Assembly (NCBI RefSeq): GCF_026683955.1
Contig: NZ_CP113343.1
Location: 4,960,001-5,024,000 of the forward strand
Reading direction: 5' to 3'
Source of the DNA: Arthrobacter sp. MMS18-M83
GTDB lineage: Bacteria > Actinomycetota > Actinomycetes > Actinomycetales > Micrococcaceae
Length of the DNA: 64,000 nucleotides
Part shown: positions 55,194 to 64,000 of the stretch, one piece after another
Numbering within the stretch: position 1 is the first letter of the stretch
How the letters are laid out: every line of letters starts with the position of its first letter
Program-made: the position numbers and the translations under genes
The notes under the pieces: generated by a model
What the model saw: the letters and a program-made list of their open reading frames with translations, nothing else
What the model was told of the DNA's origin: nothing
Databases searched by the model: none

Positions 55194-55253
55194 TGAACTG
55201 CTCCCCGGGAGTCGGAACTGAATTTCTCAGTCCAACTTCCGGGGAGCAGTTCA
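55194..55253. mobile_element. Joined inverted-repeat ends of an IS3-like element, core deleted
   Basis: TGAACTGCTCCCCGG at the left and CCGGGGAGCAGTTCA at the right form a perfect 15-bp inverted repeat, extending inward to about 27 bp with two mismatches and one indel. Only about 5 bases lie between the arms. The TG...CA termini suit IS3-family ends. No transposase and no clear target duplication remain. An alternative is a very strong terminator hairpin. Confidence 0.65.
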
Positions 55254-55439
55254 ATTCCGCCTGGGGCCTTTCCGTCCCGTGGTGCGTGCTTGATGCCTGT
55301 GCGAGGTAGTCCGGGGCGGTACGGAGGCTGTGCCCGAGGTCGGTCAGCGCGTCAATCAGTTCCACGACATTGGCCCGCCCGTCCAGCGTGGACGGGCGAC
55401 ATCCCGTGGTCACGTTGCACCATCGCTCTGGACCTTCGA

Positions 55440-55880
55440 GTTGTCCGATCAAGGATCCCTCAGCGTGCGGCTGTGCTGGGGGTGGCTTTTTCGTGGACGA
55501 GGGGCCTGCGAGTCCGGCGAGCAGGATGCTGGTGCCTTGGTCCAGTTGGGCCGCCCCGTCGTAGTCCGCGAGCACCGGGCCAAGGCGCGGAGGCGGGGAA
55601 ATTCCTTCGCGGGCAGGCGGTGAAGGCCAAGGCGGAGCAATGCTTCATTTTCGTCCGGATCCACCGAGAGGATCTGCTCAAGCGGGCGCAGCGTGCCCAG
55701 CGGGCGCAGGCCCAAGGACGTCGACAGCGGGCGGGTCACGAGCAATGGCACGACGTTCGGGTGCCGTAGCGCCAACAGGCGCAGGTCATGGGCTATCTGC
55801 CGCAGCTGTGCCCGCCAATCCGGGCGGTCCGGGAAGACGCCGAGGCTACAAACAGCCTGGACCGTTAGCAGCGAGTCGAT
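55440..55880 (-). pseudogene. TetR_C_1-type regulator, degraded ligand domain
   Basis: The minus strand encodes VFPDRPDWRAQLRQIAHDLR, LALRHPNVVPLLVTRPLSTS and LRPLGTLRPLEQIL, then jumps to DPDENEALLRLGLHRLPAKE (internal deletion) and changes frame to VLADYDGAAQLDQGTSILLA. These are the helices of the TetR_C_1 ligand domain. The DNA-binding domain is gone. Confidence 0.6.
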
Positions 55881-56762
55881 GCGTGAAGGACCGTTGAAAC
55901 CATGAGGGAGCCGTTCCCTTTACGGGCGTTCACCCGGTCGAGTCCACATCCATCCCTGGTATCACCGGGCCACCGGTGGCAGCCCAACGCAGGGCTTGCG
56001 GGCAACCGAACCCGACCCCGGGTTGAAGCCAGACCACCGGAACCCTCGCAAGTCATTTAGCCACGTCCTCCTCAAACAACGAAGAAGCAGGAACACAGAC
56101 ATACCTCCCAACACAAAGGAAGGAGGCACCCGGCCACACCAACGGCCACAAACCAAAAAGGGCCCCGAAGGGCCATAAGAAGCTGATTTGTGCACAGTCA
56201 GAGGGCCAAAGGCCCCCTGACCAGCAGAAACACGTGCCCAAGCGGCTTCAAAGCCCCGGAAACATGCCGAGTACGGACCAGTCCGGCCCAACGTTTGCAC
56301 ATTGAGCACACTCCAAATCCGGCCCCGCAACTCCCGCCAACCTCAGATCAAAAAGACCCGGCAATCTGCGTGGGGCCTCCAACGCCGAATCAGGTGTTTC
56401 TCGATCATGACGGCGCTGCGCAGCAGACCGATGTCGCCGGCGCCCACACTCACCGCCAGGTCGAAGCCGTCGTCGGTGCTGACGTCGTGCCGGAAGCCGG
56501 ATCCGGAACCTGCACCGATCGATCACTTGCAGCGCGTCCTCGATTTCGACGAACTCATGCGTCCTCAAGGCGTTTGAGCAGCTCTGCAAGCTCCGTCATC
56601 GTTGATCACGAATTCCAGACCGTAGCTGATCTCGCGGCCGTGCCGCTTCAGGACCAGCTCCCCCGTGGAGCAGCGGCGCCGACTTGGACGTGCGCCCCTC
56701 GGCGACAAAGCCATCGAGACGGCGGTGCAGGTCTTCGGGAGCTCATAGATACATGGCCATAC
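55881..56762. other. Degenerate region without a supported gene
   Basis: Minus-strand blocks such as LVLKRHGREISYGLEFVIND and DDGFDLAVSVGAGDIGLLRS (about 56380-56660) look like gene remnants in more than one frame, family unknown. The left part contains hairpins. Confidence 0.4.
56197..56221. terminator. Hairpin, near copy of the one beside the tRNA remnant
   Basis: GTCAG-A-GGGCC-AAA-GGCCC-C-CTGAC. With its flank GGTCAGGGGGCC (minus strand) it repeats the sequence at 38177-38202 in the same orientation. Confidence 0.6.
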
Positions 56763-57914
56763 TCAGATTCGGTCGGCGAACCAATCTGTCAAGCGGGATA
56801 CTGCCACAGCGAGGTAGTCGTAGCTGCAGTGAAGCGAACCCGCGCCGTCGTAGATGTCGGCTGTGACATCGTCCGAGGTCAGGTTTTCAAGGAACTGCTT
56901 CGCACCGTCGATGTCCATGACGATATCGTGTGTGCCGTGCATGACATACACCGGAACCTTGATCTTCTCAGCGACGCCTTCCAGAGTGAACTTGGCGAGT
57001 TTCTCGCTCGCCTCGGTGTCATCCGTTGCCCCGGTGAGCCATTGCAGTTGCTCCTGCAGTGGCGGGTAGAACTCGTAGAAGTCGCGCAGAATGCTCCACG
57101 TTCCGCACCAGGCAGCCACAGCCTTTACCCGGGGTTCAAATGCCGCCGCCCGCGGCGCGTAGTAACCGCCGTAACTCACTCCCGCAAGACCGATTCGATT
57201 GGCATCGACGTCCGGGCGTGTCTCCAGGTAGTCGATGATTGCCGCGACTGGAACTTCGTAGTCGTACCGGCTGTATAGCTGCTTGAAGCGTAGTGAGCTG
57301 CCCCTGCCCGGAGTGTCTACCACCACCACGTTCATACCTCGCTCAGGGAACTGATTGCCCCCGAGGAAAATCAATTCTTCTGCCCAAGAATCCGCGCCGC
57401 CTAGAAGGATGACGGTTGGCCTCGCCTGTCCAGAATTGTCTGGGCGCATGATGTAGCCGTCCATCGTGACGCCCTCGAAAGGAACGTGAATTCGCTCCAG
57501 AATTCCCTCAGACATCTCTACGGCACGCTGAAAATTCGTCGTTCCCTTGATGTACGCCTCCTCACGGCGCGGGTCAAAAGAACGCAGGAAGAACTCGGAG
57601 TGTCGCCAATAGCTGCAGGAACGGAAGAAGGCCTTTCTCGCGGTCGCAATATGCCCCTTCTCTGCCTCAATCTCGCCCAGGTCAGCGGTCTCCTGCGCCG
57701 TACGCGCCCACTCACGCTGCCAGATCTCCTCGTCGGTTGTCTCGTTGCCAATCCGTGCGGCCGTACGGGTGCATTCGAAAAGATCTGAGCCCCCGACGGC
57801 GACCTGTCCCAGTAGGCGCATCGTCTGCAGGGACCAGTCCTCGTCCTGAGGAAAAAGCTCGATGATCGAAAGCGCGTCGCTGTTGGTGTCGGCTACAGTC
57901 TCGTTACCAGTCAT
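56763..57914 (-). CDS. Alpha/beta hydrolase of the DUF1100/FrsA or DHPON-hydrolase type
   Basis: A 383-residue hydrolase: an N-terminal helical domain (about 1-140) followed by an alpha/beta core with VILLGGADSWAEE, nucleophile Ser247 in GLAGVSYGGYY, acid Asp330 in YVMHGTHD and His362 in GSLHCSYDYL. The helical cap plus this core matches the group that includes 2,6-dihydroxypseudooxynicotine hydrolase and other C-C bond or ester hydrolases of arthrobacters. The ATG at 57914 has AGAAGGAG upstream. The substrate is unknown, but the flanking remnants and peptide/opine-type importer suggest catabolism of an imported compound. Confidence 0.82.
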   Translation of the reverse strand: MTGNETVADTNSDALSIIELFPQDEDWSLQTMRLLGQVAVGGSDLFECTRTAARIGNETTDEEIWQREWARTAQETADLGEIEAEKGHIATARKAFFRSCSYWRHSEFFLRSFDPRREEAYIKGTTNFQRAVEMSEGILERIHVPFEGVTMDGYIMRPDNSGQARPTVILLGGADSWAEELIFLGGNQFPERGMNVVVVDTPGRGSSLRFKQLYSRYDYEVPVAAIIDYLETRPDVDANRIGLAGVSYGGYYAPRAAAFEPRVKAVAAWCGTWSILRDFYEFYPPLQEQLQWLTGATDDTEASEKLAKFTLEGVAEKIKVPVYVMHGTHDIVMDIDGAKQFLENLTSDDVTADIYDGAGSLHCSYDYLAVAVSRLTDWFADRI

Positions 57915-57993
57915 GGTCTTGCTCCTTCTATGGTGATGCGTGGTTCTGACGAACGTTTCCAATGACTCGTCCGTCAGGATTTGGCAGATTACT

Positions 57994-58165
57994 TCAGGAA
58001 ATTGATGCTGCGGTGTTCACGACGTCATCCCACAGCACCTGTTCGAGGATCGCCTGACGACATGCGGAAAGTTGGCGGGGGGCGTTGACGCAGAGCGCAC
58101 CTCGAATCGCGCCGTCCCGGCCAAAAAGCGCAACCAATGAATCGTCATCGAAACGCTCGATATGG
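57994..58165 (-). pseudogene. Ferredoxin-reductase-type flavoprotein, C-terminal fragment
   Basis: The minus strand reads FDDDSLVALFGRDGAIRGAL, CVNAPRQLSACRQAI and ends at 57994. This is the reductase C-terminal domain of rubredoxin/ferredoxin reductases (the GRDG...LCVNAPR pattern). The rest is missing; upstream sequence belongs to a different gene. Confidence 0.6.
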
Positions 58166-58544
58166 ATGGAGTCATGCGCTTCGCCTCTTCCGACGAAGTC
58201 TTTTCGCAGATGATGTGCTTCCCGGCCCCGGCTGTCGCCATGGCAATGTCGGCATGGGAGGCACCGGGTACGCAAATGCACACCAAGTCGATGTCGGTTT
58301 CGCCCAGCAGGTCACGATAATTTGTAAAAGCCCTCGGGATACCGTGTCTGCTGGCAAATTCCGTTGTCCGTTGAGGATTCCGGCCAGCCACCGCAGCAAG
58401 TTGAACATCAACGCCCCAAACCCTCTTCAGCGCTTCAACATGGAAGGTAGCTGAAAATCCTGTGCCGATTATGCCCACGCGAATAGTTGTGCTTCTTGAT
58501 TTCCGATCGCTTAGAGCGTGCCGAGTTGTCAGCACGGGATTCAC
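58166..58544 (-). pseudogene. Gfo/Idh/MocA oxidoreductase, N-terminal fragment
   Basis: From the GTG at 58544: IRVGIIGTGFSATFHVEALK (Rossmann motif), AAVAGRNPQRTTEFASRHGI, TDIDLVCICVPGASHADIAM and GKHIICEKTSSEEAKRM (the EK motif). Homology stops after about 125 residues at the junction with the flavoprotein fragment, so the substrate-binding domain is lost. Confidence 0.7.
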
Positions 58545-59038
58545 TCTGCACCGGATGGCGGTCGCACAATCGAGATCGCGTCGTGGCTTGAGTTACCTCA
58601 CCGTAATCGGGGCTCTGGATGCGGGACAAGATGCCGGAATTAGTTGCACGGGCGCCACGATAGACTTCGAAATCTCCGTGGCTCTCGGTCAAGATAGGTC
58701 TGTCCCAGCGCGACTCAAAGCTGGACCGTCGCCGTCGTTCGACGGCGGACTGGCCGTCCAACATATTCTGTCCCCCTCGAGACAAACGTTTCCAATACAC
58801 AACTGGCGAATTGCTCCTCTGTGACCACCTCGAGACTCCGCAAAACCTTTGGACCGAGGATCTGAACCATTTGTCGCTCCAACTCGCCCGCCGAAGCGTT
58901 CTTTATGTAACCGAGAAAACTAAATCCGGCATCTTGTAGGCGATTTTGCACTGACCCATGCTGGAGTAACTCAGCTCACACTGCTTGGCATGCGGGCCAC
59001 CCCCAAGCACCTCGAGGCCGACTCAAACCAGGAGAAAT
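58545..59038. other. Intergenic region, one unrecognised short frame
   Basis: A minus-strand frame (58715-58951) contains QDAGFSFLGYIKNASAGELE and SLEVVTEEQFASCVLETFVS, which looks protein-like but has no known family and no clear start. It may be a fragment. The right end should hold the promoter of the ABC importer operon. Confidence 0.35.
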
Positions 59039-60538
59039 ATGAAACGCATTGCGTTCGCTGCAGGGGCTGTAGCCCTTTCGCTGTCACTCGCAGCCTGCGG
59101 CGGAAGTTCAGGAGCCGCTCCGAAAAAGACAATAACCATCGCAATGTCAGTGGCCGCCGCGCCTTGGGACTTGGCGGATGCCGCCGGAGGCAACAACGAA
59201 CAGCAGTACCAGCCGGTATACGACACGCTCCTCCACATTGATCCTGCCGGGAAAATGGTTCCCAACCTTGCAGAATCTTGGTCCTACAGTGCGGACCAGA
59301 AGACCCTTACACTGCAGATCCGCGGGGGTCAAAAGTTTACTGACGGGGAGCCAGTCAACGGCGAGGCGGTCAAGGCAAGCTTGCTTAGGGCAAAGAACGG
59401 AACCAACATTGCCGCAAGCGACCTACAGCAAGTCACTGAAATCGCCTCCAGCGAAAACAAAGTCGACATAAAGCTCAACGGGCCGGACCCTGCGCTCCTG
59501 ACCGCTCTCGGCAAGCTCGCCGGAATGGTTGCGAGTCCGAAGGCCCTCGTCAAACCCGAAGTCCCAGTTGGTTCCGGGCCCTACAAGCTTGATACCTCGG
59601 CTACTACAGCGGGAAGCCAGTACACCTTTGTGCGTAGCCCCGACTACTGGAACGCAGGTGCGTATCCCTATGACACAGTAGTGATCAAGCCTATCCCTGA
59701 CCCATCAGCAAGATTCAACGCTCTTGTGTCGGGACAAGTTGACTCTGCGATCATTCCGCCCGCGCGGGTTGACCCGGCGCAAAAGGCCGGGATGAACATC
59801 ACTTCCTATATCCCGGGCGACGTTGAAGGTTTGTACATCTGGGACCGCACCGGCACTATCGTTCCCGCGTTGGCAAACGTCAAGGTGCGCCAGGCCATCA
59901 ACTACGCTTTTGACCGCGTCCAGATCCTCAAGACAGCTCTCAAAGGCCAAGGCGTGATCACGACCCAGATGTTCAACCGCAACTCAACGGCCTTCGACGC
60001 AGCGCTGAACGCCCAATACGCTTATGACCCGGCGAAAGCCAAGCAGTTAATGGCAGAAGCCGGATACCCAAACGGCTTCGAGGTCACGATCCCCGATCTG
60101 TCGGCACAGTTCCCCGAACAGCAGGCCGCTATCAACCAGTCCCTTGCAGACATCGGCATCAGGGTGAAGCTGGTCCCTATTCCCTTGGACCAGCTCTTTA
60201 CATCCCTAATGTCGGGCAAATATGCAATGTCCTACTTCAAACTGCAGTCAAATGCACCCTGGGACACAGTAAAAAAGGAATTCCTCAAATCCGGAGGCTG
60301 GAACCCCTTCAAGTATGTCGATCCGAAAGCCCAGGATCTAATCGATCGTGCCCAACTGGCTACGGGGCCTGACCAGGACAGGCTTTTCAAGCAGCTCAAC
60401 GCGTACATCGTGGACCAGGCGTGGAATGCCCCGTGGGACGCTCTGCAAGCGACTTACGCATCCATATCATCAGTGAAAATCACCGAGCAGCCGTATTTTT
60501 CCAACCCCCCGCTCTCAAGCTACAAGCCGGCCCAGTAG
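59039..60538 (+). CDS. Family-5 substrate-binding lipoprotein of a peptide/opine-type ABC importer
   Basis: A 499-residue lipoprotein: MKRIAFAAGAVALSLSLAAC with lipobox LAAC (Cys20). The mature domain has the SBP_bac_5 pattern: PVYDTLLHIDPAGKMVPNLA, AESWSYSADQKTLTLQIRGG, RQAINYAFDRVQILKTALKG and AKQLMAEAGYPNGF. It delivers a peptide, opine, nickel-chelate or similar ligand to the permeases. AGGAGAA precedes the ATG at 59039. A hairpin after its stop probably raises the level of its mRNA relative to the downstream genes. Confidence 0.9.
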   Translation: MKRIAFAAGAVALSLSLAACGGSSGAAPKKTITIAMSVAAAPWDLADAAGGNNEQQYQPVYDTLLHIDPAGKMVPNLAESWSYSADQKTLTLQIRGGQKFTDGEPVNGEAVKASLLRAKNGTNIAASDLQQVTEIASSENKVDIKLNGPDPALLTALGKLAGMVASPKALVKPEVPVGSGPYKLDTSATTAGSQYTFVRSPDYWNAGAYPYDTVVIKPIPDPSARFNALVSGQVDSAIIPPARVDPAQKAGMNITSYIPGDVEGLYIWDRTGTIVPALANVKVRQAINYAFDRVQILKTALKGQGVITTQMFNRNSTAFDAALNAQYAYDPAKAKQLMAEAGYPNGFEVTIPDLSAQFPEQQAAINQSLADIGIRVKLVPIPLDQLFTSLMSGKYAMSYFKLQSNAPWDTVKKEFLKSGGWNPFKYVDPKAQDLIDRAQLATGPDQDRLFKQLNAYIVDQAWNAPWDALQATYASISSVKITEQPYFSNPPLSSYKPAQ

Positions 60539-60546
60539 TCGGGACC

Positions 60547-60583
60547 ACCAAGTCAAGGCAACCTCTTGCTGCCCTGACTTGGT
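60547..60583 (+). terminator. Intercistronic hairpin after the binding-protein gene
   Basis: ACCAAGTCA-A-GGCA, loop of 9 bases, TGCC-C-TGACTTGGT: a 13-bp stem with one internal mismatch. Its position between binding-protein and permease genes suits a partial terminator or mRNA-stabilising structure. Confidence 0.7.
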
Positions 60584-60609
60584 GCCCGTGAGACTCTAAG
60601 GAGAAACCA

Positions 60610-61551
60610 TTGTTCAAGTTCATTCTGCGGCGAACGGTCGCGGGTGTGCTCCTGATTTGGGTCGTCGCCACGATCACCTTTGCGCTGCTTAGCATCACAG
60701 ACACGTCCGTGGCTCGTAACATCGTCGGACCAACAGCCTCAGCGGCTCAGGAGACCGCAAAGATCGCCGAGCTGGGACTCGACAGGTCCTTCCCCGAACG
60801 TTACGGCGAATGGCTTTCACACGCGATCACGGGTGACTTTGGCCGGTCCTGGTTTACGGGCAACAACGTTGGAACGTCGATTGCCAACACCATGCCGGTA
60901 ACACTGTCAGTTGTCGTCGTGGGCTTGGGGGTCTCCGCCCTGATGAGCCTGGCTATTGGTTCGCTGGCGGCAACTCGGCGCGGTGCCCTTGACCGATGGG
61001 TCCAAACTGGATCAGTCATCTCGGCAGCTTTTCCGGGTTTTCTGGTCGCCTTGGCCCTTGTCATGGCGTTCGCCATCCAGCTCCGCATCCTGCCGGCCAC
61101 TGGATTCGTCCCGTTTTCCGAGTCTCCGGTGGGCTGGGTGCGGTCGATCATCCTTCCGTCGCTCGCTCTAGCCTTTGGCGCCACGGCAGCAACGACTCAG
61201 CAGGTTCGTGGCTCCCTCATCCAGATTCTCGGTCTTGACTATGTAAGGACGCTGCGAAGCCGCGGCCTTAAGGGCCGCCGGCTCATCTACAAACATGCCC
61301 TCCGCAACGCTGCTCCCGCGGCGCTGACTGTGCTTTCGCTTCAGTTCATAAGTCTGGTCGGCGGCGCCGTGATCATCGAAAAGGTATTTGGCTTGGCAGG
61401 CATAGGCTCTCTTGCAAACTCCGCTGCAAGCCAAGGCGACCTGCCTGTTGTTCTCGGTGTCGTTGTCGTGATGGTCATCATCGTCGTTGTCATCAATCTG
61501 TTCATGGACCTCGCCCAAGGCTGGGTCAACCCGAAAGTGCGAATCAAATGA
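60610..61551 (+). CDS. Peptide/opine ABC transporter permease (DppB type)
   Basis: A 313-residue membrane subunit with six helices. The first helix (RRTVAGVLLIWVVATITFAL), a loop with LGLDRSFPERYGEWLSHAIT and the C-terminal EAA-like loop RTLRSRGLKGRRLIYKHALR are typical of DppB/OppB. The TTG at 60610 follows AAGGAGA. The 3' end overlaps the next gene (ATGA), a fused permease-ATPase, so subunits are made in fixed ratio. Confidence 0.88.
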   Translation: MFKFILRRTVAGVLLIWVVATITFALLSITDTSVARNIVGPTASAAQETAKIAELGLDRSFPERYGEWLSHAITGDFGRSWFTGNNVGTSIANTMPVTLSVVVVGLGVSALMSLAIGSLAATRRGALDRWVQTGSVISAAFPGFLVALALVMAFAIQLRILPATGFVPFSESPVGWVRSIILPSLALAFGATAATTQQVRGSLIQILGLDYVRTLRSRGLKGRRLIYKHALRNAAPAALTVLSLQFISLVGGAVIIEKVFGLAGIGSLANSAASQGDLPVVLGVVVVMVIIVVVINLFMDLAQGWVNPKVRIK

Positions 61552-63347
61552 CCTCCCCTTCCGCGCAGAGCGCCCTTAGTCTCGGCACAACGCCCCGTCC
61601 GTCGACCAAGCATGCCGGCGCGCTGCGTCGGCTCCTTCGGGATCCTGTAAGCGTGGTCTGCCTGGCGTTTCTATTTATTGTGGTTGCCGCCAGCATCTTG
61701 GCGCCGTTTCTGACAGGTGAGGATCCGAACCGCGCGTTTCTGGATAACGCCCTTGCCCCTGCGAGTTCGGGCCATCCGCTCGGCGGCGACGGCGTCGGCC
61801 GCGACGTCCTCGCCCGGTTACTGTACGGAGGACGTCTGACCCTGCTTGGAGGGCTCATTGCTGTCACAGTCGCCCTCCTGATCGGCATTCCCGCGGGGTT
61901 GTGCGCCGGATACTTCCGCGGTTGGTTCGATACGGTCGCAGGCTGGTTCACCGGTGTGGTGATGGCCGTCCCGGCGATCATCGTCCTGCTCGTCGTCATG
62001 GCAGTCGTGTCTCAAAGCATTTACGTGGCGATGACGGTGCTTGGCCTCATTCTTTCCCCGGGAGTCTTCTGGCTGGTCCGGTCCTGTGCCACCTCGGTAC
62101 GGGAAGAATTGTACGTCGATGCCGCCAAAGTGTCCGGGTTGCGGAACGCACGGATCATCCGCTGTCACATCCTTCCCACTGTTTTCGGGCCCACGCTGAT
62201 CCAGGCCGTGGGGACCTTCAGCGTTTCTGTCAGTATCCAGGCAGGTCTAGCCTTTTTGGGACTGGGTTCCACGTCTGAGGCCAGTTGGGGTGCCATGCTC
62301 AACGACGCTTTTCCGAACATCTACATTGCACCCGTGCTGTTGGTTTGGCCTGGGGTGGCTATCGCGTTGACCGTCGCGGCGCTGAACCTGATCGCCAATC
62401 GTCTTCGCGACATCCTCGGCGGCGATAAGGACGTAGTACGTGGCAACGCAGCATCAAAGCGAAGAACACCTACTTCGGCCCGTGCCAGGGCCGACACGTC
62501 GACGCCCTGCCGTGAAGATACGCTCCTGAGCATAGAAAATCTCCGGGTAACCTACCCGACATCGTCCGGTGAGGCGGTCGTCGTTTCTTCGGTGTCACTC
62601 ACAGTTCGGCGCGGGGAAGTTCTGGGATTGGTCGGTGAGTCGGGCTCCGGAAAGAGCCAGACTGCGTTTTCCATTCTTGGCCTCCTACCGCAGGAAGCTC
62701 AGATTTCCGCAGATGGTTTGACCTTCGACGGCACAGACCTGCTGCGCTTGGCTCCGTCTGAGCTGAATGACTTGCGGGGGGCCCGCATCGCTTACATTCC
62801 GCAGGAGCCGATGTCCAACCTGGACCCGTCGTTCAAGATCGGGAGCCAACTTGTTGAGCCGATCCGACAGCACCTTGCTGTCTCAGCCAGCGAAGCCAAG
62901 ACCCGCGCCCTGGCTCTCCTCGCTCGCGTAGGAATAGCTGAACCGGATCGTGTCTTCGATTGCTACCCGCATCAGATTTCCGGTGGCATGGCACAACGTG
63001 TGCTGATCGCAGGAGCCGTGTCCTGCGATCCGGACCTCCTCATTGCAGATGAACCGACAACGGCGCTCGACGTCACGGTCCAGGCCGAGATCCTTGACCT
63101 GATGAGGTCGCTTCAGTGCGAGAGGGGCATGGGCATGCTCCTGGTCACCCACGACTTCGGCGTCGTTGCTGACATCTGCGACCGCGTTGCGGTGATGTAC
63201 CAGGGCCGAATCGTGGAGGCGAACAAGTCAACTGAGCTATTCGCCCGGCCGAGGGATCCTTACACCCAGATGCTCCTGGCGTCCACACTGGAAGGCCAGC
63301 CTGCGCGCACCCCCTTGTCAACAAAAGCCCGCTTGGTCAGTCCGTAA
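61548..63347 (+). CDS. Fused DppC-type permease and DppD-type ATPase
   Basis: A 599-residue protein. Residues 1-290 are a DppC permease ([23 protein letters not shown] loop [20 protein letters not shown]). After a basic linker (about 295-325), residues 328-590 are an ABC ATPase with Walker [15 protein letters not shown]-loop [12 protein letters not shown], signature ISGGMAQRV, Walker [14 protein letters not shown] and the switch His in [11 protein letters not shown], followed by the oligopeptide-type C-terminal extension ([11 protein letters not shown]). Such permease-ATPase fusions are known in actinobacteria. It couples to the second ATPase encoded next. Confidence 0.9.
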   Translation: MTSPSAQSALSLGTTPRPSTKHAGALRRLLRDPVSVVCLAFLFIVVAASILAPFLTGEDPNRAFLDNALAPASSGHPLGGDGVGRDVLARLLYGGRLTLLGGLIAVTVALLIGIPAGLCAGYFRGWFDTVAGWFTGVVMAVPAIIVLLVVMAVVSQSIYVAMTVLGLILSPGVFWLVRSCATSVREELYVDAAKVSGLRNARIIRCHILPTVFGPTLIQAVGTFSVSVSIQAGLAFLGLGSTSEASWGAMLNDAFPNIYIAPVLLVWPGVAIALTVAALNLIANRLRDILGGDKDVVRGNAASKRRTPTSARARADTSTPCREDTLLSIENLRVTYPTSSGEAVVVSSVSLTVRRGEVLGLVGESGSGKSQTAFSILGLLPQEAQISADGLTFDGTDLLRLAPSELNDLRGARIAYIPQEPMSNLDPSFKIGSQLVEPIRQHLAVSASEAKTRALALLARVGIAEPDRVFDCYPHQISGGMAQRVLIAGAVSCDPDLLIADEPTTALDVTVQAEILDLMRSLQCERGMGMLLVTHDFGVVADICDRVAVMYQGRIVEANKSTELFARPRDPYTQMLLASTLEGQPARTPLSTKARLVSP

Positions 63348-64000
63348 ATGCTGATTCGAATGAAAAGAGAAACCATGGGCGGCCAGGACATAACGACGGA
63401 ATTGACGCCACTCCTGAAAATCAACGACCTCGCGGTCGAGTATCCGTCCAAAGGCTGGAGAAAACCGCCCTTCCGGGCGCTGCATGGGATCAGCCTGGCC
63501 GTTGATGCCGGCGAAACCGTTGGACTGGTCGGTGAATCAGGTTCCGGCAAGACGACCATGGGCCGGGCGGTCTTAGGACTAGCCCCCGTTAGCCAAGGCG
63601 AAATCAGCTTCGAGGGCCGAGTCATCTCCAAAATCGCCCCACGTGAGAGGCGGAGGCTCAGCAACGACATACAGGTGGTATTTCAAGACCCCTATACCTC
63701 GCTTAACCCTTTCATGACCATTGAGAATATTCTCACAGAACCGTTGATGGTCGGGGGGCTACACGAAGTGATGCTCTTCGTCGGGTCAATTTCCTCCTGG
63801 ATGAGGTACAGCTGCCGGTCGGCTCAGCCCAACGGCTCCCCCGCGAATTCTCGGGTGGCCAACGTCAACGTGTTGCCATCGCCCGTGCACTCTCCCGGGA
63901 TCCGAAGCTCATCGTTTGTGACGAGCCCGTGAGTGCCCTGGATTTGTCAACACAGGCGAAAATCCTAGACCTGTTCATTGAGATTCAAGAGCGCACCGGC
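63348..64000 (+). pseudogene. DppF-type ABC ATPase, frameshifted and 3' partial
   Basis: The frame opens in a second ATPase: Walker [15 protein letters not shown]-loop VVFQDPYTSLNPF. At the G6 run 63753-63758 one G appears to be missing. Adding it continues as [17 protein letters not shown], signature [18 protein letters not shown], Walker [15 protein letters not shown] and on to the window edge. As written the frame ends at 63932 after nonsense residues. The rest is intact, so a sequencing error is likely. The gene continues beyond 64000. Confidence 0.8.

Noticed and set aside
56190-57278. 362-codon plus-strand frame
   Set aside because: It overlaps the alpha/beta hydrolase and decayed DNA, has no ribosome-binding site and no coherent fold.

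Overview
The window is GC-rich DNA (roughly 60-65% by eye) with Actinomycetota-style genes: GTG/TTG starts, ATGA/GTGA overlaps, a GDH-180 type glutamate dehydrogenase, YVTN and excalibur proteins, and many aldo/keto reductases and ABC sugar importers. Taken together, gene content and protein style point to an Arthrobacter-like member of the Micrococcaceae. This is inferred from family resemblance; no marker gene is present. There is no rRNA, intact tRNA or CRISPR array.

Layout. 1-5809: a probable glycan synthesis and finishing operon (copper-radical oxidase, excalibur protein, processive GT2, GT-C-type membrane transferase, GtrA). 5869-14474: aldo/keto reductases (one intact, two broken), an XRE/MmyB-type regulator divergent from a drug-efflux MFS pump, a cupin, a YVTN propeller and a decayed secreted protein. 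14629-15150: fused remnants of a TetR regulator and a reductase. 15535-21380 (minus): an exopolysaccharide operon of GT2, two beta-helix proteins and UDP-glucose dehydrogenase, suggestive of an acidic polymer. 21724-24461: hydroxyacid dehydrogenase, truncated tartrate/isopropylmalate-type dehydrogenase, aldehyde dehydrogenase fragment and a GntR regulator. 25778-27975: NatA/NatB-like exporter. 28316-31690 (minus): LacI regulator, two aldo/keto reductases and a monooxygenase-fold protein. 32652-38037: small secreted proteins, an ArsR-rhodanese regulator with an MFS transporter, and a broken serine recombinase. 38843-43708: giant NAD-glutamate dehydrogenase.

43715-51128 is the most coherent catabolic unit. 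A DeoR regulator is divergent from an operon encoding a sugar ABC importer (binding protein and two permeases), a class II ketose-bisphosphate aldolase, a kinase of the ADP-dependent PFK/glucokinase type and a mannose-6-phosphate-isomerase-like protein. This set could take a sugar from import to triose phosphate. 52102-54665 holds a phosphoribosyltransferase-hydrolase fusion and a CapA-like protein. 54700-56762 is decayed DNA with a toxin/antitoxin-like pair split by an IS remnant. 56763-64000 holds an alpha/beta hydrolase, gene fragments and a peptide/opine-type ABC importer that runs off the right edge.

The most striking large-scale signal is decay. At least ten loci are truncated or are fused remnants, often with both 5' halves of a divergent pair missing. 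Four otherwise intact genes carry single-base frameshifts, three of them in C/G homopolymers and the fourth at a C4G4 block. Either this is a real region of gene erosion or part of it reflects sequencing and assembly error. The two explanations can be separated by resequencing.
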